NCBI GenBank assembly: GCA_029465975.1
Contig: CM055762.1
Span: 2,914,001-2,978,000 of the forward strand
DNA: 64,000 nt
Reading direction: 5' to 3'
Origin: Dallia pectoralis
Lineage: Eukaryota > Chordata > Actinopteri > Esociformes > Umbridae
A program made the position numbers and the translations under genes. Shown here piece by piece: positions 22,931-32,971 of this stretch. Within the stretch, counting starts at the first letter, position 1, and each line of letters starts with the position of its first letter. The notes beneath the pieces are model-generated. The model was given only the letters and a program-made list of their open reading frames with translations. It had not been told where the DNA came from and did not search any database.

Positions 22931-23045
22931 TGTTAACCCATAACTTAATCCCTGAAAAAGAAGCACATCCTCCCAACCTGCTATTTTATTATTATTAGTA
23001 TTATTATTATTAGTAGTAGTATTTTTCCAACCAGCATGGGACACT
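22931..23045 (+). repeat. dispersed repeat unit, copy 2
   Basis: Direct, diverged copy of 21879-21967, expanded by a TTATTATTA microsatellite at about 22985-23020. Confidence 0.5.
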
Positions 23046-23445
23046 GGTAAGTCCCATATAACATATTTTATTGCATTATTTTAGCATGTTTGTAATAATT
23101 TACTTGTCGGTTTAGGGAGCGAGAATCAGGACTGTAACAAAAAGTGAAAAAAGTAGGACTATTTGCCCAGCAGCCTATGTAAATGGATCAGATGAGAGAA
23201 CCTGATATATTAATTTTACACATATTTAAAGTGGACGTTTTGTGTTCATTGCGCAAGTAATCAAATCAGGGACAAACTTAAAACAAGCCCTCCGATACAC
23301 TAGATGGCAGTGATGAGCAAGTTAACTCATCGCTTTATGTCGTCATCCGGTAGACAGAACCGGAATTGTACGGATGCGGTTGCTGTGATCTCGACAACTA
23401 AAAAGCACCATCGTTATCAGACGAAGAACTATCCACTCTATTAAT

Positions 23446-23498
23446 ATGTCACGCGAAAGTGAAGATTTATTTGATTGTATCCTCATGGCAGACGACAG
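23446..23498 (+). CDS. lto1: lto1 exon 1
   Basis: 53 bp from the start ATG (first in frame) to donor GTAGGC. Encodes MSRESEDLFDCILMADD plus two bases. Confidence 0.88.
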
Positions 23499-26176
23499 GT
23501 AGGCTAAACACTGCATTGACCCCGTTTAAATAACTAACTAGACAGAAGGGAGAGAGAGGTGACTGTGCTTAGTTACCAGAATAAAAGCTTTACTCGGTAA
23601 AGCAAGTTGCACACAGCCCGCTCGACTCGCAGATTTTTCTATTTCTAGTAAGTTTTCGATAAACATTTCCAGATAATTTGCATCCTCTATCCAGTGTCTT
23701 GTGTTTTTTTGCTCATCTTAATATTTGCTTTTTTTGGCCAGTTTGTGATGTAGCTTGTTCTTAGCAACTGTTCTTTGATGTAGCTTGTTCTTTGCCTGCC
23801 TGAGACTGGTGTTTTGCGGGTAATTCTTAATGAAGCTGCCTGTTGAGGACATTTTTATGTGACCCCACACTTTTGAACAGTGGTGTTGGTGTATATATTC
23901 ATATACTCACACATACTCTCCCTTTTCCTAAAATGCTCAGATCACCCGCCCCACATCCGTTCTGCCAAGCTTTCTTCCCATCCCATACTAAATCCACTCC
24001 ACCATTTGTTCTCCCTTAGTCCCTTATCCACCCATTTGGCCTGCAACGGCACCTGCTACAGCTGATATAAAACCTGCTGGACACACCATATTGTATGCTG
24101 GAGATGCCATACTAGTTGCTAAAACTGGCAGATCAACCGCAATACCTGACAAAGCTGCCTTACTACTCAACTAAGCTAATAGAGCTGCCATACTCCCTAA
24201 TGTAGTAACGCTGCTTCATGATGCTGCTGACTGAGCTGCCGTACTACCTGACCAAGCTAATAGAGCTGCCATACTCCCTAATGAAGCTGCGTTACTACCT
24301 GACGCAACTGCGCCGTACTACCTGACAAAGCTGACAGAGCTGCCGTACTACCTGATAAAGCTGAAAGAGCTGTCGTACTACCTGACAAAGCTGATAGAGC
24401 TGTCATACTACCTGACAAAGCTGATAGAGCTGTCATACTACCTGACAAAGCTGATAGAGCTGTCATACTACCTGACAAAGCTGATAGAGCTGTCATACTA
24501 CCTGACAAAGCTGATAGAGCTGTCATACTACCTGACAAAGCTGATAGAGCTGTCATACTACCTGACAGAGCTGCCGTACTACCTGACAGAGCTGACGGAG
24601 CTGCCGTACTATCTGACAAAGCTGACAGAGCTGTCATACTACCTGACAAAGCTGATAGAGCTGTCATACTACCTGACAAAGCTGATAGAGCTGTCATACT
24701 ACCTGACAAAGCTGATAGAGCTGTCATACTACCTGACAAAGCTGATAGAGCTGGCATACTACCTGACAAAGCTGATAGAGTTGTCATACTACCTGACAGA
24801 GCTGCCGTACTACCTGACAGAGCTGACGGAGCTGCCGTACTATCTGACAAAGCTGACAGAGCTGCCGTACTACCTGACAGAGCTGACGGAGCTGCCGTAC
24901 TATCTGACAAAGCTGACAGAGCTGCCGTACTACCTGACAGAGCTGCCGTACTACCTGACAGAGCTGCCGTACTACCTGACAGAGCTGCCGTACTACCTGA
25001 CACACCTGACAGAGACCAGTCAAACATTTTCCCGCCTCTCTAGCTAAGTAGCTTTTAATGATTTCAGGTTCCATGTAGAGGGGTACCAGGAAGGGTTCAA
25101 TGAAGGCAGGCGACAAGGAATGATTGATGGTCGTAAACATGGGGCATCACATGGCGCCAAGATTTCATCTGAGGTATGTTTTTGGGCAATGATAATTTTC
25201 CCTATTGTACTTCAGTTAAACAAACCTTTTACACAAGTTCAATAGACTTAAGAAAAGTCCATCCTGGCTTGTAAGGATGCTCATCTTTACTTACTTTAGT
25301 TCCCGGAGAGCTACTATCTTCTTCTTTTTGCCGAATTATGTGAATCAGTTGTTAGATTAGGGTTGATGAGAGAACAGTGAATGTTTTTCAGGAACTAGTT
25401 TGGTCAGCCCTGCTGGGCGTCTTCTAGTTAAAACACCCTGAGCAAAATGGCAAGTTATGGCTACTCTGTTTTGGTCATACATACACATTTTACGTGTGTT
25501 TTCATTAGTTTGTGGAAAAAAACACGTATAGTAATATTTGCTTTGCAACATATTTCTTACTTATACCGCTACCTTTTAAACCACTAACTTTATTTGATAG
25601 GTTTCTTTCTATTATGGATTTGGAATTACTTGGAAATGCCTTCTTCAAAACAACGATGATGTGAAATCCAGGTTGGACCTACCTTATAGGCTACATTATA
25701 AAAATGAAAATACTTACTCCTTGACCAATACTTGACCTTCATGCTAAAATGCAAAGTTTATTATTTGTCTTTTCAGAAAAAGACTGAAAGCTTTAGAATC
25801 TCTTATTGGGTTGATTCAGAAGTTTCCTCATAAAGACCCTCAATTTGAAAATCTCCAGGAAGACATGGAGAAGGTTCGAGCAAAGTTTAGACAGGTAGGA
25901 CCGTCTCGCTCCAAGCAATGTGAATAAACACTTTTAATCATACCAATGGTGGAGTCTGTATTTCAAAGTAAAGGTTTTTATCCTTTCACTTTGGATTTCC
26001 TCGACTGGCTACTGTAGATATGTGTATTTTGTGGTTCTATTTCGATGTCTACAGATTTAATCTGATCTTTGATTGCCCTTTTATCTCTTCCCCGTTAGGT
26101 CTGCTCCCTGTTAAATGTGCCCACAGACTTTAGTGATTATGTAAAGTCAGGCGGCTCTGGAGGGATGTCCTTCTAA
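23446..26176 (+). CDS. lto1: Lto1 (Oraov1), ABCE1 maturation factor (five exons)
   Basis: Lto1 partners with Yae1 as an adaptor that brings the cytosolic iron-sulphur assembly machinery to ABCE1/Rli1, the ribosome-recycling ATPase. Exons 23446-23498, 25068-25173, 25601-25671, 25777-25894 and 26099-26176 join to 141 aa (human 137). Residues about 8-18 read LFDCILMADDR. The deca-GX3 stretch follows (about 19-50): FHVEGYQEGFNEGRRQG, then MIDGRKHGASHGAK, with Gly at nearly every fourth position. Then come YYGFGITWKCLL (about 57-68), LESLIGLIQKFPHKDP (about 81-96) and a C-terminus reading CSLLNVPTDFSDY..GGMSF. All introns are GT-AG. Intron 1 is enlarged by a minisatellite. It is convergent with ccnd1 and follows fgf19, the conserved vertebrate arrangement. 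Intact and almost certainly functional. Confidence 0.95.
24110..25020 (+). repeat. minisatellite of 21/30-bp units in lto1 intron 1
   Basis: Tandem array of ACCTGACAAAGCTGATAGAG..CTGTCATACT-type units. The dominant period is 30 bp in 24340-24780, mixed with 21-bp units (CTGACAGAGCTGCCGTACTAC) in 24560-24600 and 24785-25010; 24110-24340 is a more degenerate lead-in. The 30-mer looks like the 21-mer plus a duplicated CTGACAAAG 9-mer. Because all units are multiples of three, long open frames appear on both strands (for example 25027-24278 minus); these are artefacts. It ends about 50 bp before the exon 2 acceptor. Confidence 0.93.
25068..25173 (+). CDS. lto1: lto1 exon 2
   Basis: Acceptor ...GATTTCAG at 25067, donor GTATGT at 25174. 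Encodes the GX3 repeat region. Confidence 0.94.
25601..25671 (+). CDS. lto1: lto1 exon 3
   Basis: Acceptor ...TTGATAG at 25600, donor GTTGGA at 25672 (a weak but valid GT). Encodes VSFYYGFGITWKCLLQNND. Confidence 0.9.
25777..25894 (+). CDS. lto1: lto1 exon 4
   Basis: Acceptor ...CTTTTCAG at 25776, donor GTAGGA at 25895. Encodes KRLKALESLIGLIQKFPHKD and the following acidic helix. Confidence 0.94.
26099..26176 (+). CDS. lto1: lto1 exon 5 with stop
   Basis: Acceptor ...CCCGTTAG at 26098. Encodes VCSLLNVPTDFSDYVKSGGS to GGMSF; stop TAA at 26174-26176. Confidence 0.93.
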   Translation, partial: VCSLLNVPTDFSDYVKSGGSGGMSF

Positions 26177-26600
26177 AAGGCATGTCGACGACAGGAAGGT
26201 TTCAACAGGGTTCTTCTCATGTAATCTTTCCGTTGAAGTGTTGCTGCTTTCAGGAGCAACATGGAGGTGGGCCTACTCTTCCATCAGTAAGAGGTCCCAA
26301 GTCAACCTGTGGTGTGCGGCAGAGCTGACTGCCTCCTGCAGATGAAGTCTTGCTTCTCTCAAATAGCCACGATCGGGGTATCAGCTGGTGAGACTTCAGT
26401 CTTATTTAAGTGTGTGGTTCTTGTGGGAACACAGTGACCTTATAGCCTCACATAGGTATTTAACGGGTACCTTACTGGTATTTAACGGGATCAATTGAAC
26501 TTGAGGTTTCAAACTTGCTTGTTTCAACTGGCATCCGGGACGGAGTGCCGTGGTTATTCTAAAACTAATAAATTAATAAAGCTAGTTACTTGATAGCATA
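26177..26600 (+). other. lto1: lto1 3' UTR (inferred)
   Basis: Two overlapping-range poly(A) signals AATAAA at 26567-26572 and 26575-26580 give a likely 3' end just after 26590. Confidence 0.55.
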
Positions 26601-26821
26601 TCTTTATTGTTTTGTTATTGTTATGAAAAACATCCTCTAGTGCAATTGGTAGTACTCCTAATTGCAACTTCTGTAAAGTTTTGCACTTTAATTCACTGGC
26701 AAATGTAGCCAAAGAAGACTACACATTATTACACCGGTATATGGTTGTAATTGTAGAAAACAGAAGAATCATAATACCGTGCTGCTCAAGTCCCAGGAAG
26801 GCTCGCCATCAAAATGCAACT

Positions 26822-27340
26822 ATTAACATTAGGGGTGTGCAAAAAAATCGATTCACATTCGAATCGCGATTCAAGCTTTGCTGATTCAAAATGGATTCAT
26901 AGAAGTCCAAAAATCGATTCATTTTTTTTTTTTTTATATATATATTTTTTTAATGCCGTGTTACTATTGCCCTGAAATGAGTTTAGCTCAGCATTCCCAT
27001 AGATGGCGCTGCGTCGAATTCACACTGACGCCTGCACACACTCATAACCAAAAGAAGAATTGCAGCAAAAGTCAGTCGGCGGACTCGGCGCATACAATGG
27101 CAAACCTCACAGAAAGAGTTATTAAACCGGCTCCATCCTCACTGAAGGCGATAGTTTGGGCACATTTTGGCTTTTATAACAGGGACAGACGGAACATGAT
27201 AAGACTCATGCTGTATGCCGGCTTTGCAAAGCAAAAGTTAAGTATTTTGGAAACACCACAAATGTGTGAAATCACATGGTACCCAGGTAAATCGATATCG
27301 AATCGTGAAATTTTCTGAATCGTGCACCCCTAATTAGCAT
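26822..27340 (+). mobile_element. hAT fragment with BED-finger exon, TIRs and 8-bp TSD
   Basis: The element spans 26830-27332. It begins TAGGGGTGTGCA and ends TGCACCCCTA as inverted termini, followed inward by inverted ATCGATTC/GAATCG-rich subterminal sequence. Flanking 8-mers ATTAACAT (26822-26829) and ATTAGCAT (27333-27340) match 7/8, as expected for a hAT target duplication. Inside, a + strand frame from ATG 27097 encodes LKAIVWAHFGFYN, the start of a ZBED-type BED zinc finger. In a shifted frame from 27198 it continues DKTHAVCRLCKAKVKYFGNT, with the CxxC pair, then a stop before the His pair. The rest of the transposase is deleted. Confidence 0.85.
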
Positions 27341-29700
27341 GCAATTTATCAAAGAACGCACCTGGGTAATGCGACAAGCCTATTTTTGGCATGTTTTTAT
27401 CAAGGGAGAAACAGAAATAAATGTGTATTTGATACATGAGATGAAGAGCGTTTATTCACCTGGCAGTGGCACACATCCACTTCTGTCTGTTGGTTTTGTT
27501 TAGCCAACGGCATTGCCATTAAATGATGCCACTGGGCCTTTAAGCCTCATTTCACGGGTGGTCAGCAGTCCTTCTTTTGGGTCATGTGTGGGATTGTACT
27601 CTGGCCTCAACAATAGCATCAAGAGGCACCAGCGATGGCAGGTTCTGCCGAGTACTTTTTTTGTGGTTTCTATTCGATGTGCGGATCAAAATTCAGATGG
27701 ACAAAACCAGATGGGGCTTGTGTGGGTGGGGGCCAGTGGCAGCTGCTCAATGCACTGGGCAACAGCAGGTGAACACTGCCCTGCGGCACCTTCTGACAGG
27801 GGGTGCTGATAAAACCTGAAAAGCCCAAATGAGCTGGAGGGAGGACTGATTCGCCAGTGCACCGTTTATCTTTGTGTAGTTTGACCTGATTCATAGTTGC
27901 TTGTGTGTTCGAGAGTGTGTTTGCAAAAAAAAGGACCGGGAGAGAAAAAGTGCGAGAGAAAGGCAGAAAGCGCCAGTGAATGAAAGCTATAGTAGCAGCA
28001 CTGTTTCTTTGATTCTCTGTGCCGGGCAAGCAGAGTGGATGGGGCCAAGTAAAGGGAGGAGGCACTGGAGGGTTTAGAGAATGTTCAGGAATGTTCTGGA
28101 GCAGGTGGTGAGTGGTGACATGAAAAGAAGACGTGACAAATGCAACCGCCAGGCACTCAGAGGGAAAAAAGCTCAAAACAAAATGGACGCAATGAGTCCT
28201 GCTGCCTGACATAAACACACACACACACCTCGGTGTTAAACGTTCAGCATCACATGGTTAATTGTACTTTTCACTTCCTATTCAAAGCGAAGGCAATAAT
28301 TGAGTTTAGTGTCCCCCATTTTGTGCTAACATCAGGCCGTTTCAGTCAGCGGGCCAGATGTCTGAAGTTTAAACAACTTTTTGGTCCTGGTCTAGCGTGT
28401 CATTCGCATTTATTGGTACCAATGGCATCAGGTGAAATGACTGAGAGGTACCGTTGTGAATGATTCACGTCAGACATGGGCAAAAATGTCAAAAAGATGC
28501 CAGATTGAAGTTGCATGTCCAGACGAGTCGAGCCGTTCAATGGGACTTAGATAACGATGTAGAAACCAAAACTGCTAAGATATTTGGCACTATTCGTGCA
28601 AAACTCATAAGGCAATTCCGGCTTATGTGAAATACAGAACAGTTTCATAAATGCCTAGGGCGTCACACGTAAAAGTGAATGAAAGTGAACTTTTTGGGGG
28701 GAGCTTTTGTCTCGTCAGTGCGACTTTGACAACTACTGTCCAACAATACAATGTGTTAGATTTCTTCTGAAATACTGCAGCAATACTACTATAAGACATC
28801 TGCAGTTAATGTTCTAACTTAACATTTAAAATCATCTGTTTCTACAAAATCGATCAGAGTGCCTGCAATATTCCCCATTTAAACCTCTCTGGTCAGAATT
28901 AGCCAATTAGCATTAATTTGTAATTTCCTTATACTTGTTTTTGACACAGTACTCACCCTCCCACCCTAAACCACTCTGAACTAGCGAGTACCGAACCAAT
29001 GTCGTTCGGTAAGAGAAGACAAGGAGGAGACAAGTTGTGTTGTTGTCTACAGGCAGGATTCTACACCGTGACCCTTTAATAAATCATTTGTTAATCAGGT
29101 GTGCAAGGTTCATGTTGTTTTGTTGGTGCTTGTTAAGTATTGTTTTTAATACTGTGGTGTTAACTAGACCACTGGTTTGAAAATGATAAGGTGTGCCTTT
29201 TGGGACATCATTTTAAAATGCATACTTGGAGCTACTTTAAATCATGTCACAGCAAATTCCAATTTGGAGGGGAGAGTAGAAGTGTCTGTGCTAGCAGGGT
29301 TTTGCTCTGGCGAGGCCTTATGTTCTGGAGCCCTTTGTCCACTGTTTGTCCTGCTCACGATTGCAAGGCTGTGGGAAAAGATTAGAGTGTAACGCCTTTT
29401 TCTTTTTGGAAAACTCTGATCAAAGGAATTCCTTGCATAATAAATCAATGAGCACTGTCACAGACATGTCTGAACCACTAGCGTGGGTAATTACTAGTCT
29501 CACAGAAGCATTTGAACATAATTTACAGTGTAAACATTTTTCTCTCGTGTATGTCAATTGTGCTTTTTTGAAAACTATTATGTCACTGTAGGTCATTTAC
29601 ACTTCCATAAGACAGCTTTCTTTAAACTGCTGATTATTTCTGAGGTATGGTTAAGAAATAAGGTATTATTTATGGATCACTATAGCAATATGGCGTTTCA
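27341..29700. other. lto1-ccnd1 convergent interval, unassigned
   Basis: No exon or transposon recognised. An open-looking segment at 27513-27819 and its antisense show no known motifs. A short CA repeat is at about 28216-28228. Some of this could be unrecognised ccnd1 3' UTR or conserved non-coding sequence. Confidence 0.3.
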
Positions 29701-30302
29701 GAAATAATACCACATACACACAAGACAGAGGAAACAAAAAAATGATTTTAATTCTAGTTGGGTGTTTATTGTGTTTCTAGAATGGGTGTGCAAGTAAATA
29801 TTTTGCTTTTAAGACCAGCTACTAATAGTACAGCCATAAAATAAAGCAGACATTACAGAGTCCTTGCTCAATTTCTTGATGGCCCCAATGTGACATCTGT
29901 TGCCCCATTGCAACAACTGTTTTTAACCCACAGATGAGTAACAGGGGAGACCAACCAAGGCCTCAATAACTATGGAAGAAAAAGCTGACCATTTATTTTG
30001 TGGGTGGGTTGGTGGCTATGGCAACCACTGTAGCACAAAAGATACACACATTTTACGCATTCTATCTTTTTTATTTTCTGACAGCACTTATAAGTTGGAC
30101 AAAAATAGGTAATGTCATCCCCAACACATGGCCCTCAAAATGTTTTTTTTTCTCCATGTATCTTTTTTGAGGTATCAAGTACATGTATTTCTCACACTAA
30201 ATAGAAACATATTTCCATCCTAGGTCCTGTGTTAGCCAGTAGCAATCTGAGTAGCTTGTAGCCACATAGCTTGGCCCACCTCACATCTCCAACCAGAACA
30301 TA

Positions 30303-30310
30303 TAGCAGCA
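30303..30310 (-). promoter_or_regulatory. miR-15/16 seed match (8-mer)
   Basis: The minus strand reads TGCTGCTA, the full 8-mer site for the AGCAGCA seed of the miR-15/16 family, inside the inferred ccnd1 3' UTR. Confidence 0.45.
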
Positions 30311-31046
30311 TCGTTTCTATGGCTAAGTGGATTCACACTCATGAACTCCGATTGAAGGATGTCTGGGTGAAATGGACGCGTTTCCACAATATGTGTAGCC
30401 CTTAATTTGGCTTCCTTGTTCCAGCAGTTCAGTTAAGATAAAAACTGCTGCATCCCAAGATGATGTCTAACTGTTTATTGCGCAGCTGACAGCTTAATAT
30501 GCTGTGCCTCTTGGTTGTGGGTGAAATATCTAGCATAGTATTAGCCTGTAAGTGTTTGGAAAAAACGATATAATGGTTTCAAAGGGATTCAATGGCTTAA
30601 GACGGAATGGCGTTTTTCAAAACCGAAATCAAGCAAATGTTTCATAAATATAAAATGGGAGGGCCTAGAGGGGATAAAGTCTCTCTCATTGAGACAGCTT
30701 AATACTCAGTTATACAATCCGCTTCGTTATGGCAACAGTTTCAATCAAATGCTCTTCACTTGCTCACGTCAGGACCCGTTTGGGTCATGCACTGAACAAA
30801 CAAGTATATTAAAAAAAGAACAAAAATATCTAAATTAAACAAGTCTTGAATGTAATATGAGGTATTGTGGAAACTAGCCTTTTGTATTGTTGTTTTTTCC
30901 CCCTCTTTTTGGAATAGCACAGAAATCAAAATAAAAACTAACGACACAAAACTACAAAAAACCAAGATGTCAACGACAATTTTCTATGAGAAAATTAAAA
31001 CCTAGCACAAGGCAGTATATTGACATTTATGAATATATAAAAAATA

Positions 31047-31054
31047 TAGCAGCA
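31047..31054 (-). promoter_or_regulatory. miR-15/16 seed match (8-mer)
   Basis: A second TGCTGCTA on the minus strand, about 740 bp closer to the ccnd1 stop codon. Both copies are preserved inside TGCTGCTATA. Confidence 0.45.
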
Positions 31055-32815
31055 AACAATAGGAGAAAAAGCATTGTTTTTTTTTCTTGTTTTTCCATTT
31101 TGTTTTACACTTTGCAGGAATTCCTCCGTAGCAGCTCAATATGAGAAGTGTGCTCTCCCCTTATCCTGGTTTCATCCATTTCACTGTACAATCGAAAAAA
31201 CATAATTCAGCATTTCGTCAAAAATGTGTTGCTGTCAAGCCATTTACCCTATTTGCCTCCCACGTTTCAACTTTACCATTTCCATCTAAGCATTCCACTT
31301 CTCTTAGGCTTCTCGTAAGTCTTCAGCAAGTCTTCAGCATTGTGCAAAATCACCACCAGCCAAATTCACACGTTTCCTCTTTTTAGCAGTTTACTCCATC
31401 AATGACACATTCTGAATGGCATTTTAACTACGGTGGTTTCTTTCAATTTTATGTGGAGGCAAACATGGTCACATGATTTAGAGGGCAGGCGTGTCAAGCA
31501 CTATATTATTCACATAGAGACTTTGGCATCCTGTTTCTAATAATACACATCCTAAATCTTTGTTTTAGCTTTCAAGTTTGATACTATAGTGTTTCAAATG
31601 CTCTGGATGCCAATGAAGCGATGCTGAAATATGCAAAACAATGTTTCCTGCTTTTGGCATGAAAATCCTCAACAAAATATCAATCTGACAGCAGGAGTAC
31701 ATGGGTTTATCTGCACGTACGTGTACCCAAAATCTAAACACACAAACCCATAGCTAGCCTAAAACAGACCTGCCCCACTCAAATACATGTTTTTTGATAA
31801 ACCAACTTTGTTTATCAATGTGATTTCTTTCTATAGAAGTCAGAAGCAAACTGACTAAAAGTGCTTTTAAAAAATGGAATGGTATTAGAAAGTTAAAACC
31901 ACAATTTGTTTGTCTGTGGATTGCATGGTAGAGGCTTGGGATGAACGCTAGATTTGATCTTATCTGGTCATAACTGTCAACATGTACCTCAGCCCCAGCA
32001 ATCCAGTCAGCTAAACAATAAAAACATAGGACAAAGTATACTGTCGATTCATAAAACCCAGATAAAAAGAGAAGAGGCCAAATCTACGGGGCGTAGAATT
32101 TCTTTAGCTGTCTAGGCACTTTTAAAGTGACTAAACGCATAAACAAGGAGGGATGCAGAGAAGGTTAGAATAACGAACTGGAACAAATAGACAAACAGCA
32201 GAGCTTTAACAACATGAACAAAATGAATTTCTAAAGGGAATCGGGGGACAAACAAACAAGAAACAAAATGCCCCTTCTCTTTTATAAATGATTTTATACT
32301 TAAAATAAAAACCTAGACACAAAGACGGACTAAAAATACCTACTCGTTGTTACAATAAATGTTTTTAGTAGGCACGTGAAGTCAGTCTATGGTATTGAAA
32401 AATCCTAGTTGGGTGGCAGCAATGTCTGTATCTGTGGCTTAATCTTGCACATAAACTAATGTTTTAATTTCCTCCATATCAGTCAGTGTCTTTGATTATG
32501 GTTTTATTTTTGGCCATCACCCCTGTTGACGTCTTGAGCCAGACAGTGCGGGAGAGTGAGAGTGTGGCCGGTCGTCTTGGAAACTAAAGCAAGGTGTTTA
32601 GTCCTCTCCTGACTGCCCTTGGTGGCGGGATGCCACATGTCACAGGGGAAGGCAAGGGCCTGGGGGGGTGCCGGAACTGACGAGGGGCCGACGCATTTGC
32701 CAGAGGGTGTTCATAGGATGACAAGGGTTCGCCGGTGTTCCTCTTTTCCCAGGTGGCCACTTGGTAAGGCCAGAGCCTTCGAATTTGTTTGGAGGAGAAA
32801 TGGGAAGGACGCCAC

Positions 32816-32971
32816 TCAAATGTTGATGTCCCTCACGTCCGTGGGGGTGCAGGAAAGGTCCACATCCTCGTCTATTCTTTTAGTTTCTGTGGAGACGATG
32901 TGTTGCTGTGCTTGTCTCAAACTAGACTCCAGCAGGGACTCGATCTGTTCCTGACATGACCTCAGGCAGTC
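32816..32971 (-). CDS. ccnd1: ccnd1 exon 5 with stop
   Basis: Acceptor CACAG at 32976-32972. Starts DCLRSCQEQIESLLESSLRQ and ends CTPTDVRDINI, stop TGA at 32818-32816. Confidence 0.94.
   Translation of the reverse strand, partial: DCLRSCQEQIESLLESSLRQAQQHIVSTETKRIDEDVDLSCTPTDVRDINI

Larger units (their letters stand above)
29750..32815 (-). other. ccnd1: ccnd1 3' UTR (inferred, about 3 kb)
   Basis: The CCND1 mRNA of mammals has a 3' UTR of roughly 3 kb rich in AU elements and miRNA sites. Downstream of the stop here no other gene intervenes, and a minus-strand AATAAA lies at 29770-29765. Within the stretch, two minus-strand TGCTGCTA words (31054-31047 and 30310-30303) are 8-mer matches to the miR-15/16 seed, and GCACTTT at 31864-31858 matches the miR-17/20 seed. 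Several earlier AATAAA-type signals (for example near 32300) could give shorter forms. The end point is an inference. Confidence 0.5.

Noticed and set aside
24278..25027. 249-codon minus-strand ORF of SGSTAALSAL-type repeats, and its plus-strand counterpart
   Set aside because: It is produced by tandem units of 21 and 30 bp that are multiples of three, and lies in lto1 intron 1; no independent coding signal.
27670..28224. 184-codon minus-strand ORF between lto1 and ccnd1
   Set aside because: No known motif and no transcript signals; Ser/His/Phe-rich translation typical of non-coding DNA.
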